Counted from the stretch's first letter, positions 15,566 through 26,289 are shown. The stretch: DNA of 39,038 nucleotides from Sphingobium quisquiliarum P25 (GCF_000445065.1 NZ_ATHO01000128.1:1-39038); one strand, 5' to 3'. Made by a program: numbers and translations. The notes: generated from the sequence alone by a model not told the origin.

Positions 15566-17662
15566 TCAATAGCGATACTGCATCAGTTCTCGGTCATATT
15601 TGGTGAGAACGGCGCCGCATAGCCTGGCGCCATTCTCATCCAGCCGCTGGACCGCTGCGCGCGCCTCGCGCGCCCTGGCGCCATTGGCCTCCACCACGAA
15701 TACCGTGGCCCCGGCCGCCGAAGCGAGGGCGATGGCGTCGGCAAGCAGGAGTACCGGCGCGCTGTCGATGACAACCAGATCATAGCTTTGCTCGGCTGCG
15801 GCGATGATCGAGGCGAGCACCGGCTGCGCCAGCAGCTCGGCGGGATTGCGGGTCGGCTGCCCCCCGGTGAGGACGTCCAGCCGATCCACCACGCCATAGC
15901 GGATTGCATCGTTCAGCGTCGTTTCCCCCGCCAGGACGCTGGCCAGCCCCTTGTCATTAGGCAGGCCGATGGCGCGGTGGAGGGTGGGTCTGCGCAGATC
16001 GGCGTCGATGAACAGCACGCGCCGCCCGCTGCGGGCGAAGTTCAATGCGACGGCGTAAGCGCAGGTCGACTTACCCTCCGATGATCGGCTGCTGGTGAAC
16101 AGCAGAGATCGTGGCACGCCGCCGGACGATGTGCGTTCGACCGCCAGCCGCAATGACCAGAAGGCTTCGGAGAGGGATGAGCCTTCGATCACTTCCGTCA
16201 TCGACAAGCGGGACGGGTGTGAAGGAATGGTCGCCAGCACCGGCAGATCAAGCGCGCTGGCCACATCTTCGGGCGAGCGGATGATGTCATCAAGTCGCGA
16301 GCGGACGCCCACCAGAACGAGCGCCAGCGCAAAGCCGGAAGCGAGGCTGGAGAGAAGCGTCATGGTCGTCCGCGGGGTGAAAGGCCGGTTGGGAACCTCC
16401 GCCCGATCGACGATCGAGATATTATTGGCGGTCACGCCCGCTGCGGCGCTCACTTCCTTGAAGCGTTGCAGCAGCCCGTCATACATCAGACGATTGGTAT
16501 CGACCTCGCGCCGCAGGATATTGTAGCCGATGCTCTTGTTCTGCTCCTCGACCGTGCGGGTCTTGAGCGATTCGAGCTGGCTGGCGAGGGCACGCTCCTG
16601 GTTGACCGCGATTTCATAATTATTGCGCAGGCCGCCCCGAATGGTTTGGGCGATCTTCTGCACCTCGTTGTTGAGGGCGGTCAGCTCGGTTGCACGGTCG
16701 CGCATGCCCGGATAATCCTCCCTGAATTTCTCCCGGTCCCGGCTGTAATCGGCGGTGCTGAGCGCGCGTTTTTCGACAAGTTGCTGTACGGCAGGGTTTG
16801 TCATCACTTCCGGCATGTTCAGCGCGGGGGTCGCTTGCGCCTGACGCCATCGCCGTTCCGCTTCGATCCGTTCAACCTTGGCGCGGCCCAATGCGGAATT
16901 GATGTCCATGAGGTTCGAAGAGGTGAGCATGCGCACGCCATCCTCCGTGCCCTTGCCACCCGTGGCGTCGATCAGGCGGGTTCGGCGGGCATAATCGACC
17001 ACCGCCACTTCGGATGCTTCGAGACGCTTCTTGGCCTTTCCAAGTTCATTTTCCAGGAACGTGCGGGCATAGCTGGTCTCGCCGAAACGGCGTCCCAGAT
17101 TATATTGGATGAATTCTTCGGCATAGGCGTTGGCGGCGTCCGCCACGAAGCGCGGACCGCGGTCCGTGATGGTGATCTGCGCTACCCGCGAATCTCGCGG
17201 CAAGGTTAGGCTCATCGATGATTGCAGCTTGGCGATGGCGGCTTCCTCCCGCTCCTGCGGGGAGAGGATGCGGCCGTCTGGCCCTGGCGGGATACGTGAG
17301 GCAAGGTTGAGCTTCTTGACGACCAATTGCGCCATGGCGCGGCTGTTCAAGAGGCTGAGCTGGGTCTGGAGGAAGCGTTCGGCCTCCTGCGATCCGCTCG
17401 CCTGCCTGCCGTCTTCGCTGTTGAGAACCTTGGCCGACTGCTCCTCGATCTGCACGGTGGCTGTCGCGCGATAGAGTCGCTCGGCGCGTATAAGGATGAC
17501 CACCCCGATCAATAGCGCGATCGCCACCACTCCGCCGATGAGGTGGACGTTGCGCCGGAGCAGATTCCAGATCGCGGGGAAGTCTATATCCATGCCTTCG
17601 CTACCGCCGTCATCGTCGCGGCGGGGGCGTTGGGTGATCTGGTTTGGCGCGATGGTTGCCAT
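15566..17662 (-). CDS. Polysaccharide co-polymerase with BY-kinase domain (Wzc/ExoP-like)
   Basis: This 698-residue inner-membrane protein controls chain length and export. A Wzz domain starts near residue 25, the first membrane helix is VVAIALLIGVVILI, then comes a long periplasmic helical part. The second helix (LLSSLASGFALALVLVGV) precedes a cytoplasmic tyrosine kinase with Walker A SSRSSEGKST (524-533), Walker A' VLFIDADLRRP and Walker B YDLVVIDSAP. The C-terminus carries three tyrosines in the last ten residues (YDRELMQYRY), the autophosphorylated cluster, though shorter than in E. coli Wzc. I chose the ATG at 17662, eight bases after AGGA. The frame is open further up to 17773 but that part overlaps the exporter gene and lacks homology. 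It follows the OPX gene. Confidence 0.92.
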   Translation of the reverse strand: MATIAPNQITQRPRRDDDGGSEGMDIDFPAIWNLLRRNVHLIGGVVAIALLIGVVILIRAERLYRATATVQIEEQSAKVLNSEDGRQASGSQEAERFLQTQLSLLNSRAMAQLVVKKLNLASRIPPGPDGRILSPQEREEAAIAKLQSSMSLTLPRDSRVAQITITDRGPRFVADAANAYAEEFIQYNLGRRFGETSYARTFLENELGKAKKRLEASEVAVVDYARRTRLIDATGGKGTEDGVRMLTSSNLMDINSALGRAKVERIEAERRWRQAQATPALNMPEVMTNPAVQQLVEKRALSTADYSRDREKFREDYPGMRDRATELTALNNEVQKIAQTIRGGLRNNYEIAVNQERALASQLESLKTRTVEEQNKSIGYNILRREVDTNRLMYDGLLQRFKEVSAAAGVTANNISIVDRAEVPNRPFTPRTTMTLLSSLASGFALALVLVGVRSRLDDIIRSPEDVASALDLPVLATIPSHPSRLSMTEVIEGSSLSEAFWSLRLAVERTSSGGVPRSLLFTSSRSSEGKSTCAYAVALNFARSGRRVLFIDADLRRPTLHRAIGLPNDKGLASVLAGETTLNDAIRYGVVDRLDVLTGGQPTRNPAELLAQPVLASIIAAAEQSYDLVVIDSAPVLLLADAIALASAAGATVFVVEANGARAREARAAVQRLDENGARLCGAVLTKYDRELMQYRY

Positions 17663-17712
17663 GTGCCTGTTCCTTGTCGCTCCCGTCGGAGCTTGCCAAA
17701 ATGTCGATCCGG

Positions 17713-18426
17713 TCAGTTGTTGAGTTGCGCGAATATGCCCAGCAGCGGCGCCGCCAGCAGCGCATCGCGCCATGCCGCCTCAAGATGGTTGATGCCCACG
17801 ACGACCTTGTCCCCTCCCAGTAGCGGCGGGTCAGTCATTTCTCCGCGTCTGATCTTGCGCATGTCGAACAGCGCGGCTGTCTGCTGTCCGCCGATCGTGC
17901 GCAGGATCGTCACCTGTTTCTGGTCCGCGATCCGGGTAAAGCCCTTCGCAAGGGCGACGGCGTCCATCAGGCTGGTGTGGCCAATCAGCTTGAACTTGCC
18001 CGGTTCGGTCACTGATCCGATGACGGTGACGGTATTGGTCGCGGATTCCTTGACGAAGACTGTGACTTGCGGATTGACGAGGTAGCGGCGCAGTCCTTCG
18101 GCCATTTCCGCGGAGAGGACCTGGGGTGCTTTGCCCTGCGCGTCTATCGTTCCGAGCAGCGGGTAGGAAAAATGTCCGGCCGGATCAATGCGAATGCCCT
18201 GAAAGCTCAGTTGCTGCACGTCATAGACCTGGATGTCGATCAGGTCGCCCGCCCCGATCACAGTCTGGCCCGGCGTGGCTGCTGGCAGGGATGTCGCTGC
18301 TATCGTGGGGTCGGGCCGCGCCGCGCTCGCCACGTTCGGTGTGACCAGCGCAGCGGCAAGCAGCAATGTTGCTCTTGTGGTCGCAACGCCATAGTGGCCG
18401 CCATGTCCCTGTCGATGTCGCTGCAT
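17713..18426 (-). CDS. Outer-membrane polysaccharide export protein, OPX/Wza-like
   Basis: This 237-residue protein has an N-terminal Sec-type signal (hydrophobic LLLAAALVTPNVASA, cleavage about residue 35). A poly_export domain follows (VIGAGDLIDIQVYDVQQLSF), then one SLBB-type domain (VTVIGSVTEPGKFKLIGHTS). It is much shorter than E. coli Wza (379 residues) and lacks a clear membrane-spanning helix, resembling the short GumB-like OPX group. It would form the outer-membrane/periplasmic channel working with the co-polymerase, whose start lies 50 bases downstream of this stop. AAAGG lies eight bases before the ATG. No lipobox Cys is present in the signal region, which is a departure from Wza. 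Confidence 0.88.
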   Translation of the reverse strand: MQRHRQGHGGHYGVATTRATLLLAAALVTPNVASAARPDPTIAATSLPAATPGQTVIGAGDLIDIQVYDVQQLSFQGIRIDPAGHFSYPLLGTIDAQGKAPQVLSAEMAEGLRRYLVNPQVTVFVKESATNTVTVIGSVTEPGKFKLIGHTSLMDAVALAKGFTRIADQKQVTILRTIGGQQTAALFDMRKIRRGEMTDPPLLGGDKVVVGINHLEAAWRDALLAAPLLGIFAQLNN

Positions 18427-18708
18427 GCCTTACACCTTTGCTTACATCGCGGCCTGGCCGCTTTGTGCTTTCGGTTATCCGTGACGATCCAGAGCGCTGA
18501 TGACGATCAGGCATCGGCCGAATCTGTATAATCGTGAATGCTTTATGGAATAAAGATCTGGAACTGCACGAACCCATGATGTGCTTATGGCAAAGTCATA
18601 TCGACCGATATGAACGCCCCAGATACCACGTTCGACTATGTTGGAGAGACGTGAGATCATCGATAATTCTCTCATCCAGATTCGACCATGTTTCCTATAC
18701 TGGTCTTG
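18427..18708. promoter_or_regulatory. Intergenic region upstream of the export operon
   Basis: No gene is seen in these 282 bases between the OPX start and the end of fcl. It should contain the promoter of the OPX/co-polymerase pair and the 3' untranslated end of the gmd-fcl transcript. I see no strong hairpin with a T-run and no convincing -35/-10 pair. Confidence 0.4.
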
Positions 18709-19655
18709 TTAGGCCGCCAGTGCGTTTACGTTTTCCAGATACCATCGATAGGTCTGCTCAATACCCTCGCGCAGGCTGATCCGTGGCGTCCATCCCATGC
18801 TGTTGATGCGAGCCGACGACATGAGCTTGCGTGGCGTGCCATCGGGGCGGGAGGCGTCATACTCGACAGAGCCGGTAAATCCCGTCACGTCACGGATCAA
18901 GGAAGCCAGTTCGCTGATTGTGACGTCCGAGCCCGAACCGATATTGACGAACTGATCGCCCGAATAGGATTTCAGCAGAAACAGGCAGGCTTCGGCGCAA
19001 TCATCGACATGCAAAAATTCCCGCCGCGGCGTGCCTGTACCCCATAGGGTGACGCTGTCCGCACCTGACCGCTTCGCATCGTCAAACTTACGGATCAGTG
19101 CGGGCAGCACATGGCTGGATTCGATGTCGAAATTGTCCCAGGGCCCATAAAGGTTGGTTGGCATGCCGGAGATGAAATCCGCGCCATGCTGCTGGCGAAA
19201 GGCTTGGCACAGTTTGATCCCGGCGATCTTGGCGATCGCGTACCACTGGTTCGTGGGTTCGAGCGCGCCTGTCAGCAGCGCTTCCTCCACAATCGGCTGG
19301 GGGGCGAATTTGGGAAAGATGCAGGACGATCCGAGAAACAGCAGCTTCGATACGCCCGCGCGAAAGCTGCCCTCTATGACGTTGGTTTCGATGACCAGAT
19401 TGTCATAGAGGAAGTCGGCCGGGAAGCGAGAGTTGGCCAGGATTCCACCCACTTTTGCAGCGGCCACAATGACCGCGTCGGGCTTGCGATCCTCTATCCA
19501 GGAGCGGGTGGCCGCCTGATCCTTGAGATCCAGTTCATCGCGGCCGATGGTCAGTATCTCGCAGTCCTCGCTTGCCAGACGGCGCACGATCGCGCGCCCG
19601 ACCATGCCGCGATGGCCCGCGACCCAGACTCGTTTGTTGTGCAGTGTGAAGCTCA

Positions 19656-19656
<1 letters not shown>
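18709..19656 (-). CDS. fcl: GDP-L-fucose synthase
   Basis: This 315-residue extended short-chain dehydrogenase converts GDP-4-keto-6-deoxymannose to GDP-L-fucose by epimerisation and NADPH-dependent reduction. Residues near the N-terminus carry the Rossmann motif VAGHRGMVGRAIVRRL. FLGSSCIFPKFAPQPI supplies the active-site Ser and Cys, NQWYAIAKIAG the YxxxK pair, and TNLYGPWDNFD is typical of the family. Its ATG at 19656 overlaps the gmd stop as TGATG; a GTG at 19659 is an alternative. Together with gmd it shows that L-fucose or a related 6-deoxyhexose is part of the EPS, as in colanic acid. Confidence 0.95.
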
Positions 19657-20735
<1,079 letters not shown>

Positions 20736-20775
20736 TCACATAAGGAAGGCTAATCTATTTTCATCCGTTTGGATG

Positions 20776-22011
20776 TTATTGTGCGACCACTTCCATTTTG
20801 ATTTTATCGGTAACCTTGCCTCTCTCCTGAATCGTCTCGAGCATGATGTGCTCAAGATCTTTCACTGCACTGTTCAAATCGTAGCGGCGCGAAAACGTCG
20901 CTCGCGCTGCATCTTCCATCAGCCTGCGCTGGTCGTCGCTAAGCGACGTCCACCTCTGCAACAGGGTGGTGACTCCCTCTACCGAGTCTGTTTCAACAAG
21001 CCCCGCGCCGTCATCCGCAACTTCGCGCCAGATATTGACTTTATCGCTGATGAGGACAGGGCGCGCGCAGGCCAAGGCTTCTGCGATGACAATGCCGAAA
21101 TTTTCCTGATGAGAAGGCAGGATGAATGCATCACAGCGCCGGAACGCCCCCCATTTGGCGTGACCCTTGAGCATGCCAGGCCAATGGATGCGACTATCGA
21201 CACCCTCCTGCCGGGCCAACTCCTTCAAGCGATCGCGCAGGCCGTTGTTGTCGGGGCCGGCGATGACAAGGTCGAAGCTGGTTCCAGGATTGAGTCGCAG
21301 CCATGCGGCGTAGCCGCGGATAAGCAGATCGACGCCCTTCTTCTCATGAATGCGGCTGAGGAACAGCAGGAAGGGGCGATCGCCAAGACCGGGGACATGA
21401 TCAGCGAAAGCAGCAAGCTGCGTCTGGCTTGGAATAGGGACATCGGCCGTTCCAAACGCGACAACCTGCTCGCGTGCGGAATAAGGCCAGTAGCTGCGCC
21501 TCGCGAGTCGGCGTTCCTCCTCACAGGTAAAAAGTACCCGGTCCGCGTGGCGGACGAGCACGCGCTCATTTACCAGCCACAGCAACTGTTTCATAAATGA
21601 TTTCAGCGGATTGGCACGCTTGAAATAGGGATCGAGCATGCCATGGATGAAAACGATGTAAGGCGTCCTTCCGCGAGGCAGGCCGAGGCGCGCGGCGAGT
21701 GTCGCGACATTCCATAGGCCGGAAACCACCACCACGTCATAATCAGCCAGACGCCGGCGCATCCAGCCAAGCGCAAGCGGGAGATCCAATATAACGCTGG
21801 CAAACTTCCCGAGCCAGCCGGATCGCGGTCGGCGCGCGAAGGTGAAAACATGGGCGTTCAGGTCGGTCGCGCTGCTCATGGACGCGTGATCGAAGGTCAG
21901 GAAATCCTGGCTGTGGCCGCGCAGCGCAAACGCATGGCCAGTGCGCACCGCATGCTCAATCGGTCCACCGTCCCTTGAATCAGCAGATGCGATAACATGA
22001 AGAATACGCAC
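20776..22011 (-). CDS. Family 4 glycosyltransferase
   Basis: The 411-residue GT-B protein starts MRILHVIASADSRDGGPIEH, with the glycine-rich acceptor-side loop, and continues with VVSGLWNVATLAARLG. The C-terminal GT4 domain has FLSRIHEKKGVDLLIRGY and the E-x7-E motif in HQENFGIVIAEALACARPVL. It is a retaining glycosyltransferase, probably for one repeat-unit linkage. It lies 55 bases upstream of gmd in the same direction, so the three genes likely share a transcript beginning in the 22012-22691 spacer. Since it is linked with the fucose genes it is a candidate fucosyltransferase, but that is only inferred from position. Confidence 0.87.
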   Translation of the reverse strand: MRILHVIASADSRDGGPIEHAVRTGHAFALRGHSQDFLTFDHASMSSATDLNAHVFTFARRPRSGWLGKFASVILDLPLALGWMRRRLADYDVVVVSGLWNVATLAARLGLPRGRTPYIVFIHGMLDPYFKRANPLKSFMKQLLWLVNERVLVRHADRVLFTCEEERRLARRSYWPYSAREQVVAFGTADVPIPSQTQLAAFADHVPGLGDRPFLLFLSRIHEKKGVDLLIRGYAAWLRLNPGTSFDLVIAGPDNNGLRDRLKELARQEGVDSRIHWPGMLKGHAKWGAFRRCDAFILPSHQENFGIVIAEALACARPVLISDKVNIWREVADDGAGLVETDSVEGVTTLLQRWTSLSDDQRRLMEDAARATFSRRYDLNSAVKDLEHIMLETIQERGKVTDKIKMEVVAQ

Positions 22012-22691
22012 TCGACGTTACCTTCCATGCTGAATTGCTGCTTATTTTTGCGATTGCGCAGTCACCTATGCTGCAACGCAGCGATAACACTCTTTCCTGG
22101 GAGTGGTAAAGGGCTGTTAACCAAAATGAGGCAAGCTGAACGATCGAAAGGCTAACTTTAGATATATTTATCTATGTTTCCAAAGTGATAGATCAACATC
22201 GTTCGGTTGCACATAACCAAGACACGGTTACTAGGCATCCGGATTCTTCCCCTGCTTCTCAAGAATTTTGCCTGAAATTTGTTCGGGATAACGTACCGAT
22301 TCGTGAGGAGAAGAAGACTTTATCCAGTGTTAAAATAGACGTTGACTTGTGCTTGCGAATCAAAGAAGGTTCAGGAGTCAACAAGCTCTAGCGAAAATGC
22401 CAAACAGGGCAGCTGGACGGTCGCAATATAAATAGAGACCATGACGTTACAGCGTTTTAAACAATAGGATAACAAAAGCGCGCTATGTCGCGGCGCGGTT
22501 GTTAATCATCGACATTTTGAGTGCAAAGCAACAATATGTTGCTGTGTGCGCTCGATCCATGACGATGCATATGGCCGCGGCAGAACTGAGAACATGAAAA
22601 TGGGTCGCTCCAATTGAACAGAACGCACGCTTTGGCGTGAATGATAGATAGTTCGGGAGAGGATTAGCGTCGTTCAATATTGGGGTTTCCC
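22012..22691. promoter_or_regulatory. Long divergent regulatory spacer in the EPS locus
   Basis: These 680 bases hold no gene I can support. It separates the minus-strand GT4-gmd-fcl unit from the plus-strand WcaI-like unit, and is AT-richer than its flanks. An open frame at 22185-22391 has no ribosome-binding site and no family resemblance. A small hairpin, CACTC (22088-22092) with GAGTG (22101-22105), is present. At least two promoters are expected. The length is well beyond what two simple promoters need, so operators for an EPS regulator are plausible. Confidence 0.5.
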
Positions 22692-23963
22692 ATGAAAGTG
22701 CTAATCATCGGGCTCAATTACGCGCCGGAACCTATTGGTATAGGTCCCTACACACGCGACATGGCGACATTTCTGGCGCAGGCGGGAACGCAGGTCTCCG
22801 TCGTATCTGCTGCGCCTTATTATCCCCATTGGCGGGTGGCGCAGGGGTATAGCCGCTTTCTCTATCGCCATGCGGTGGAGGAGGGCGTCTCTGTAACCCG
22901 TTGCCCGATTTATGTTCCAGAAAATCCAACGGGTTTCCGGCGCATCATCCATCATCTGAGCTTCGTGTTCAGCGCGCTGATCCCGGTGATGCTGAACATA
23001 TTGTTCCAGCGGCCTGATGTGGTGATCGCAATCGCGCCCTCCCTGATGTCGGCACCGCTTGCGCGCATGGCGGGGCGGCTTTCAGGTGCGCGAACCTGGG
23101 TTCATGTGCAGGATTTCGAGGTGGAGGCCGCCTTTGCGACGGGCCTTGTCGCGCAGGAAGGCCGCGCTGCCCGGCTCGCGCTCGCATTTCAATGCTGGGC
23201 CTTTCGCGGCTTTGATCGCTACAGCAGCATTTCGCCGCAGATGTGCGCTAAACTTGCAAGGCTGCTTCCTTCCTCAGCGCAAGTGTTGGAGGTGCGCAAC
23301 TGGGCGGACATGAGCTTGGTCGAAAGCAATTCCGACGACCGGGCCTATCGTGCCGAGTGGGCGCTCGACGGCAAGCAGGTCGCGCTATATTCCGGCAATG
23401 TCAGCCGCAAGCAGGGCATCGGCATTGTCGTTGACGCGGCCCGCAAGCTGAAGCGGCGCGACGACATTCGCTTCGTGATTTGCGGAGACGGGCCGGAGAT
23501 GATCCATCTCGCCGAGGCGACCCGCGACCTGCCTAACGTGCTGCTGAAGGGATTGCAGCCGCGCGAGCAGCTAGGATCGCTGCTGTCACTCGCTTCGGTG
23601 CACCTGCTGCCGCAGATCGAGGGTGCCGCCGATCTGGTATTGCCGTCAAAGCTCACCAACATGCTCGCCTCGGGTCGGCCGGTGATCGCTACCGCCAGAG
23701 CCGAAACCGGCCTGGCCTGGGAGATAGAAGGGTGCGGCTTGGCGATTCCGCCGGGCGACGCAGACGCCTTTTCTGCTGCGGTCGAGGCGGTAATGGACTC
23801 GCCCGCCATGCGTTCTGGCCTAGGCGAGGTGGCGCGGCAGCGGGCGCGTGAGCGCTGGTCCAAGGCCGCCATCATGAGTGCGGTCCAGGCGGAGCTTTCG
23901 GCCCTTTGCATGCGCGATCTTCCCAAGACAGCGGACACAATCACCGACGCAGCAGTCAGCTAA
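22692..23963 (+). CDS. WcaI-like family 4 glycosyltransferase
   Basis: The 423-residue protein closely follows the WcaI type of colanic acid glycosyltransferases. The N-terminus reads MKVLIIGLNYAPEPIGIGPY, followed by VVSAAPYYPHWRVAQGYS. The donor domain has LYSGNVSRKQGIGIVVDAA and the diagnostic DLVLPSKLTNMLASGRPVIA. It has no classical E-x7-E spacing, as in WcaI relatives. I chose the ATG at 22692, six bases after GGGG; a TTG at 22680 extends the frame by four residues. It opens the plus-strand EPS unit. In E. coli WcaI adds fucose or glucose in the repeat unit; the sugar here is unknown. Confidence 0.88.
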   Translation: MKVLIIGLNYAPEPIGIGPYTRDMATFLAQAGTQVSVVSAAPYYPHWRVAQGYSRFLYRHAVEEGVSVTRCPIYVPENPTGFRRIIHHLSFVFSALIPVMLNILFQRPDVVIAIAPSLMSAPLARMAGRLSGARTWVHVQDFEVEAAFATGLVAQEGRAARLALAFQCWAFRGFDRYSSISPQMCAKLARLLPSSAQVLEVRNWADMSLVESNSDDRAYRAEWALDGKQVALYSGNVSRKQGIGIVVDAARKLKRRDDIRFVICGDGPEMIHLAEATRDLPNVLLKGLQPREQLGSLLSLASVHLLPQIEGAADLVLPSKLTNMLASGRPVIATARAETGLAWEIEGCGLAIPPGDADAFSAAVEAVMDSPAMRSGLGEVARQRARERWSKAAIMSAVQAELSALCMRDLPKTADTITDAAVS

Positions 23964-24028
23964 GCGGAGGGACGGCGCATGATCCGCCCCGCACCCCGCA
24001 CCACGTCCTTCGATGAAGGGGTATCGCG

Positions 24029-25633
24029 ATGAGGTTCATCGACGTATCGCGGCCCGGCCTGCGCATGCTGCTGATCTGCTCGACCGGCGCTGCGATGCTG
24101 GTGCTGGCGCAGATCATCATAGAGCCGTCGGTCGTGAACATCTATTGTTCGATTTTATGCGCTGTCGCCGGGGTGGCGACGACCATCCATTGCCTCAGGC
24201 GCAAGACGGTCAGCCGGTTCCCGATTTCCAGCATGGCGGTGATGGGTTTTGCGGTCACCACCTATGCGTTGCCGCTCCTGGCGCAGACGATGAGCTGGCG
24301 GCCATTAATCTACAATTTGCTGGTTCCGCGCGAAGTCTTTGAAGCAACGGTAGCCTTTCAGGCTGTGGTACTGGCCGCTCACATCGTTTACACGAATGCT
24401 CCGGCTTTGCAGGCGCCATCGCGGTGGCTCGCCCGGCGGGTGCTGAAGCCGATCTGGATCTTTCGCATTCCTCGGCCGGTCGAGCTGTGGGCGTTGGGGC
24501 TACTCGGCATCGGCGCCACATGGGTTTCGCGCATCATGTTCGGCGATGCGGTTGAATTCGGAAATGTCGGAGGCAAGTTCCTTCAGGCGCTGGTCCCTTT
24601 CATTGTCGCGCCTTTCTTCATACCGCTTCGCCGCTATTTCTTCGATCGTGACATCGTAGATCCGCCGGGGACCATCCCTATGCTGAGCGGCTATTTCACG
24701 CTGGTGCTGGTGACTGCCCTGTTCTTCAACGCACGAGTCATATTCGCGGTCTGCATCTTCACCGTGCTGCTATCGATCCTGATGATGGCGGCGATGGGCC
24801 GTGTGCGCTTTTCCCGCCGGGCGAAGGTCATGATCGCGGTTGGCGTGCTGGTCGCGCTGCCGATCGCGGGCGTGGCGCAGGATCTGGCGACTGCGATGCA
24901 GGCCGGGCGCCTGCTGCGCGGTCAGGCAACCCCGGCGGAAATCGCGATGGAAACGGTGCGGGCCTTTGGCGACAAGGCGCGGCTGGAGGCGATGCGGCGC
25001 GATGAAGCCAGCATGACGATGGAATCGGGCTTTAGCGGAATTTCGGAAATCTATCTGGAAAGCGAGTTTTTCCAGCGGCTGACCTATACCAAATATACCG
25101 ACCTGACCATGGCGGCTTCCCTGCGCCTATCCGACTTTCAACAGTCGCAGATCAGACGCGATGCCTACGAAGGTATTATCAGCATTTTGCCAACACCCAT
25201 CATTAATGCATTGGGACTGTCGGTGGACAAGGCCAATCGTGGTTTTTCCACGGGTGACGTTTATGCAAACCTGGCGTTCAACGAAGATCTGGGCGGCTAT
25301 CGCACCGGATCATCAATCACAAACACGATCGACGTCTTGAGCGTCTTCTGGCCGCTGGTTGTGTTCGTGATCTGCATTCTGATGTTTATCGAGTTCGACA
25401 GCTATTCGCTGATGCATGATGGCCGGTTGCTGATATCGGCGATTTCCTTTGTGTTGCTATATGAAATCGTCGCGCGGGGACTGGTCTACGAATCCTTCCG
25501 CAGCCTCGTTGAGAGTGCGAGCCGGGCCTATATTCAGGCGATCTTTGTCTACACCATTTTGACACTCGGCATCCGCCTGGCGCTCGCGCCGTTGGCGGGC
25601 CTCCAAGGGCAAAGGAATCTGGGCCATGGCTGA
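24029..25633 (+). CDS. Multi-pass membrane protein, candidate EPS polymerase (Wzy-like)
   Basis: This 534-residue protein has roughly ten to twelve hydrophobic segments, spread over residues 12-260 and about 430-525. They are separated by one large soluble loop (about residues 280-425, including TMESGFSGISEIYLESEFF). One large periplasmic loop in a polytopic protein is the usual architecture of Wzy polymerases, which join flipped repeat units. Sequence is poorly conserved in that family, so the call rests on topology and position. It lies between a WcaI-like glycosyltransferase and an acetyltransferase, and no other polymerase candidate exists in the window. The ATG follows AAGGGG by seven bases. 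Its end overlaps the next gene by 8 bases. Confidence 0.7.
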   Translation: MRFIDVSRPGLRMLLICSTGAAMLVLAQIIIEPSVVNIYCSILCAVAGVATTIHCLRRKTVSRFPISSMAVMGFAVTTYALPLLAQTMSWRPLIYNLLVPREVFEATVAFQAVVLAAHIVYTNAPALQAPSRWLARRVLKPIWIFRIPRPVELWALGLLGIGATWVSRIMFGDAVEFGNVGGKFLQALVPFIVAPFFIPLRRYFFDRDIVDPPGTIPMLSGYFTLVLVTALFFNARVIFAVCIFTVLLSILMMAAMGRVRFSRRAKVMIAVGVLVALPIAGVAQDLATAMQAGRLLRGQATPAEIAMETVRAFGDKARLEAMRRDEASMTMESGFSGISEIYLESEFFQRLTYTKYTDLTMAASLRLSDFQQSQIRRDAYEGIISILPTPIINALGLSVDKANRGFSTGDVYANLAFNEDLGGYRTGSSITNTIDVLSVFWPLVVFVICILMFIEFDSYSLMHDGRLLISAISFVLLYEIVARGLVYESFRSLVESASRAYIQAIFVYTILTLGIRLALAPLAGLQGQRNLGHG

Positions 25634-26285
25634 AATCTTGCGCGAATGCCCGGCACCGCTCGACGCGCCCGATCGTTCCAAGATATTGAGCGCGCGTGAC
25701 ACGACGCCGCTGACGGGGGGGGCGAGCTTTTCGCTGGCGAACCGGCTGGAGCGTCTTGCCTGGCAAATCTGCTGGACGCTACTCGCGCGCTGGACGCCGC
25801 CGATGTTCAGCCCGTGGCGCATCCTGTTGCTGAAAGCCTTCGGTGCTCAGGTGGAGAAGGGGGCGGCGATCGCGGCCAGTGCGCTCGTCTGGTATCCCCG
25901 GCATCTGCGCCTGGGCGCTCACGCGACGCTGGGGCCGGGTGTCAACTGCTACAGCATGGCCATGGTCAGTATTGGGCGGCGAACCATCATATCGCAGCGC
26001 GCCCATCTGTGCGCGGGATCGCATGATGTCGCAGACCCGGACTTTCAGTTGATCGCCCGGCCGATCACCATCGGCGCGGACGTGTGGATCGCCGCGGAAG
26101 CCTTTGTAGGTCCGGGCGTTCAGGTAGGCGACGGAGCGGTACTCGGCGCTCGCGCCTGCGCTTTCACCGCGCTTAAGCCCTGGACCATTTACCGGGGGAA
26201 CCCGGCGGCGATCGTTCGGCCTCGTGCGCCGCGGCAATGTTGCGATGCTTCCAGCGCCGTCATGATCCCCCTGAGAAAGAATTAG
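25626..26285 (+). CDS. WcaF-like hexapeptide O-acetyltransferase
   Basis: The 219-residue protein has a left-handed beta-helix of hexapeptide repeats over about residues 75-200, including LRLGAHATLGPGVNC and PITIGADVWIAAEAFVGPGV. The segment LCAGSHDVADPDFQLIARPI contains the catalytic-type His, and IYRGNPAAIVRPR is the usual C-terminal turn of the maltose/galactoside acetyltransferase group. This pattern matches WcaF/WcaB-type enzymes that O-acetylate EPS sugars using acetyl-CoA in the cytoplasm. The N-terminal roughly 60 residues include an amphipathic stretch (ERLAWQICWTLLARWTPP). The gene is coupled to the polymerase-like gene by an 8-base overlap. The target sugar is unknown. Confidence 0.88.
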   Translation: MAEILRECPAPLDAPDRSKILSARDTTPLTGGASFSLANRLERLAWQICWTLLARWTPPMFSPWRILLLKAFGAQVEKGAAIAASALVWYPRHLRLGAHATLGPGVNCYSMAMVSIGRRTIISQRAHLCAGSHDVADPDFQLIARPITIGADVWIAAEAFVGPGVQVGDGAVLGARACAFTALKPWTIYRGNPAAIVRPRAPRQCCDASSAVMIPLRKN

Positions 26286-26289
26286 CGTC

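Noticed and set aside
22185..22391. 68-codon open frame in the central EPS spacer
   Set aside because: There is no ribosome-binding site, the amino acid mix is unlike nearby genes, and no family resemblance is seen. It is likely a chance frame.
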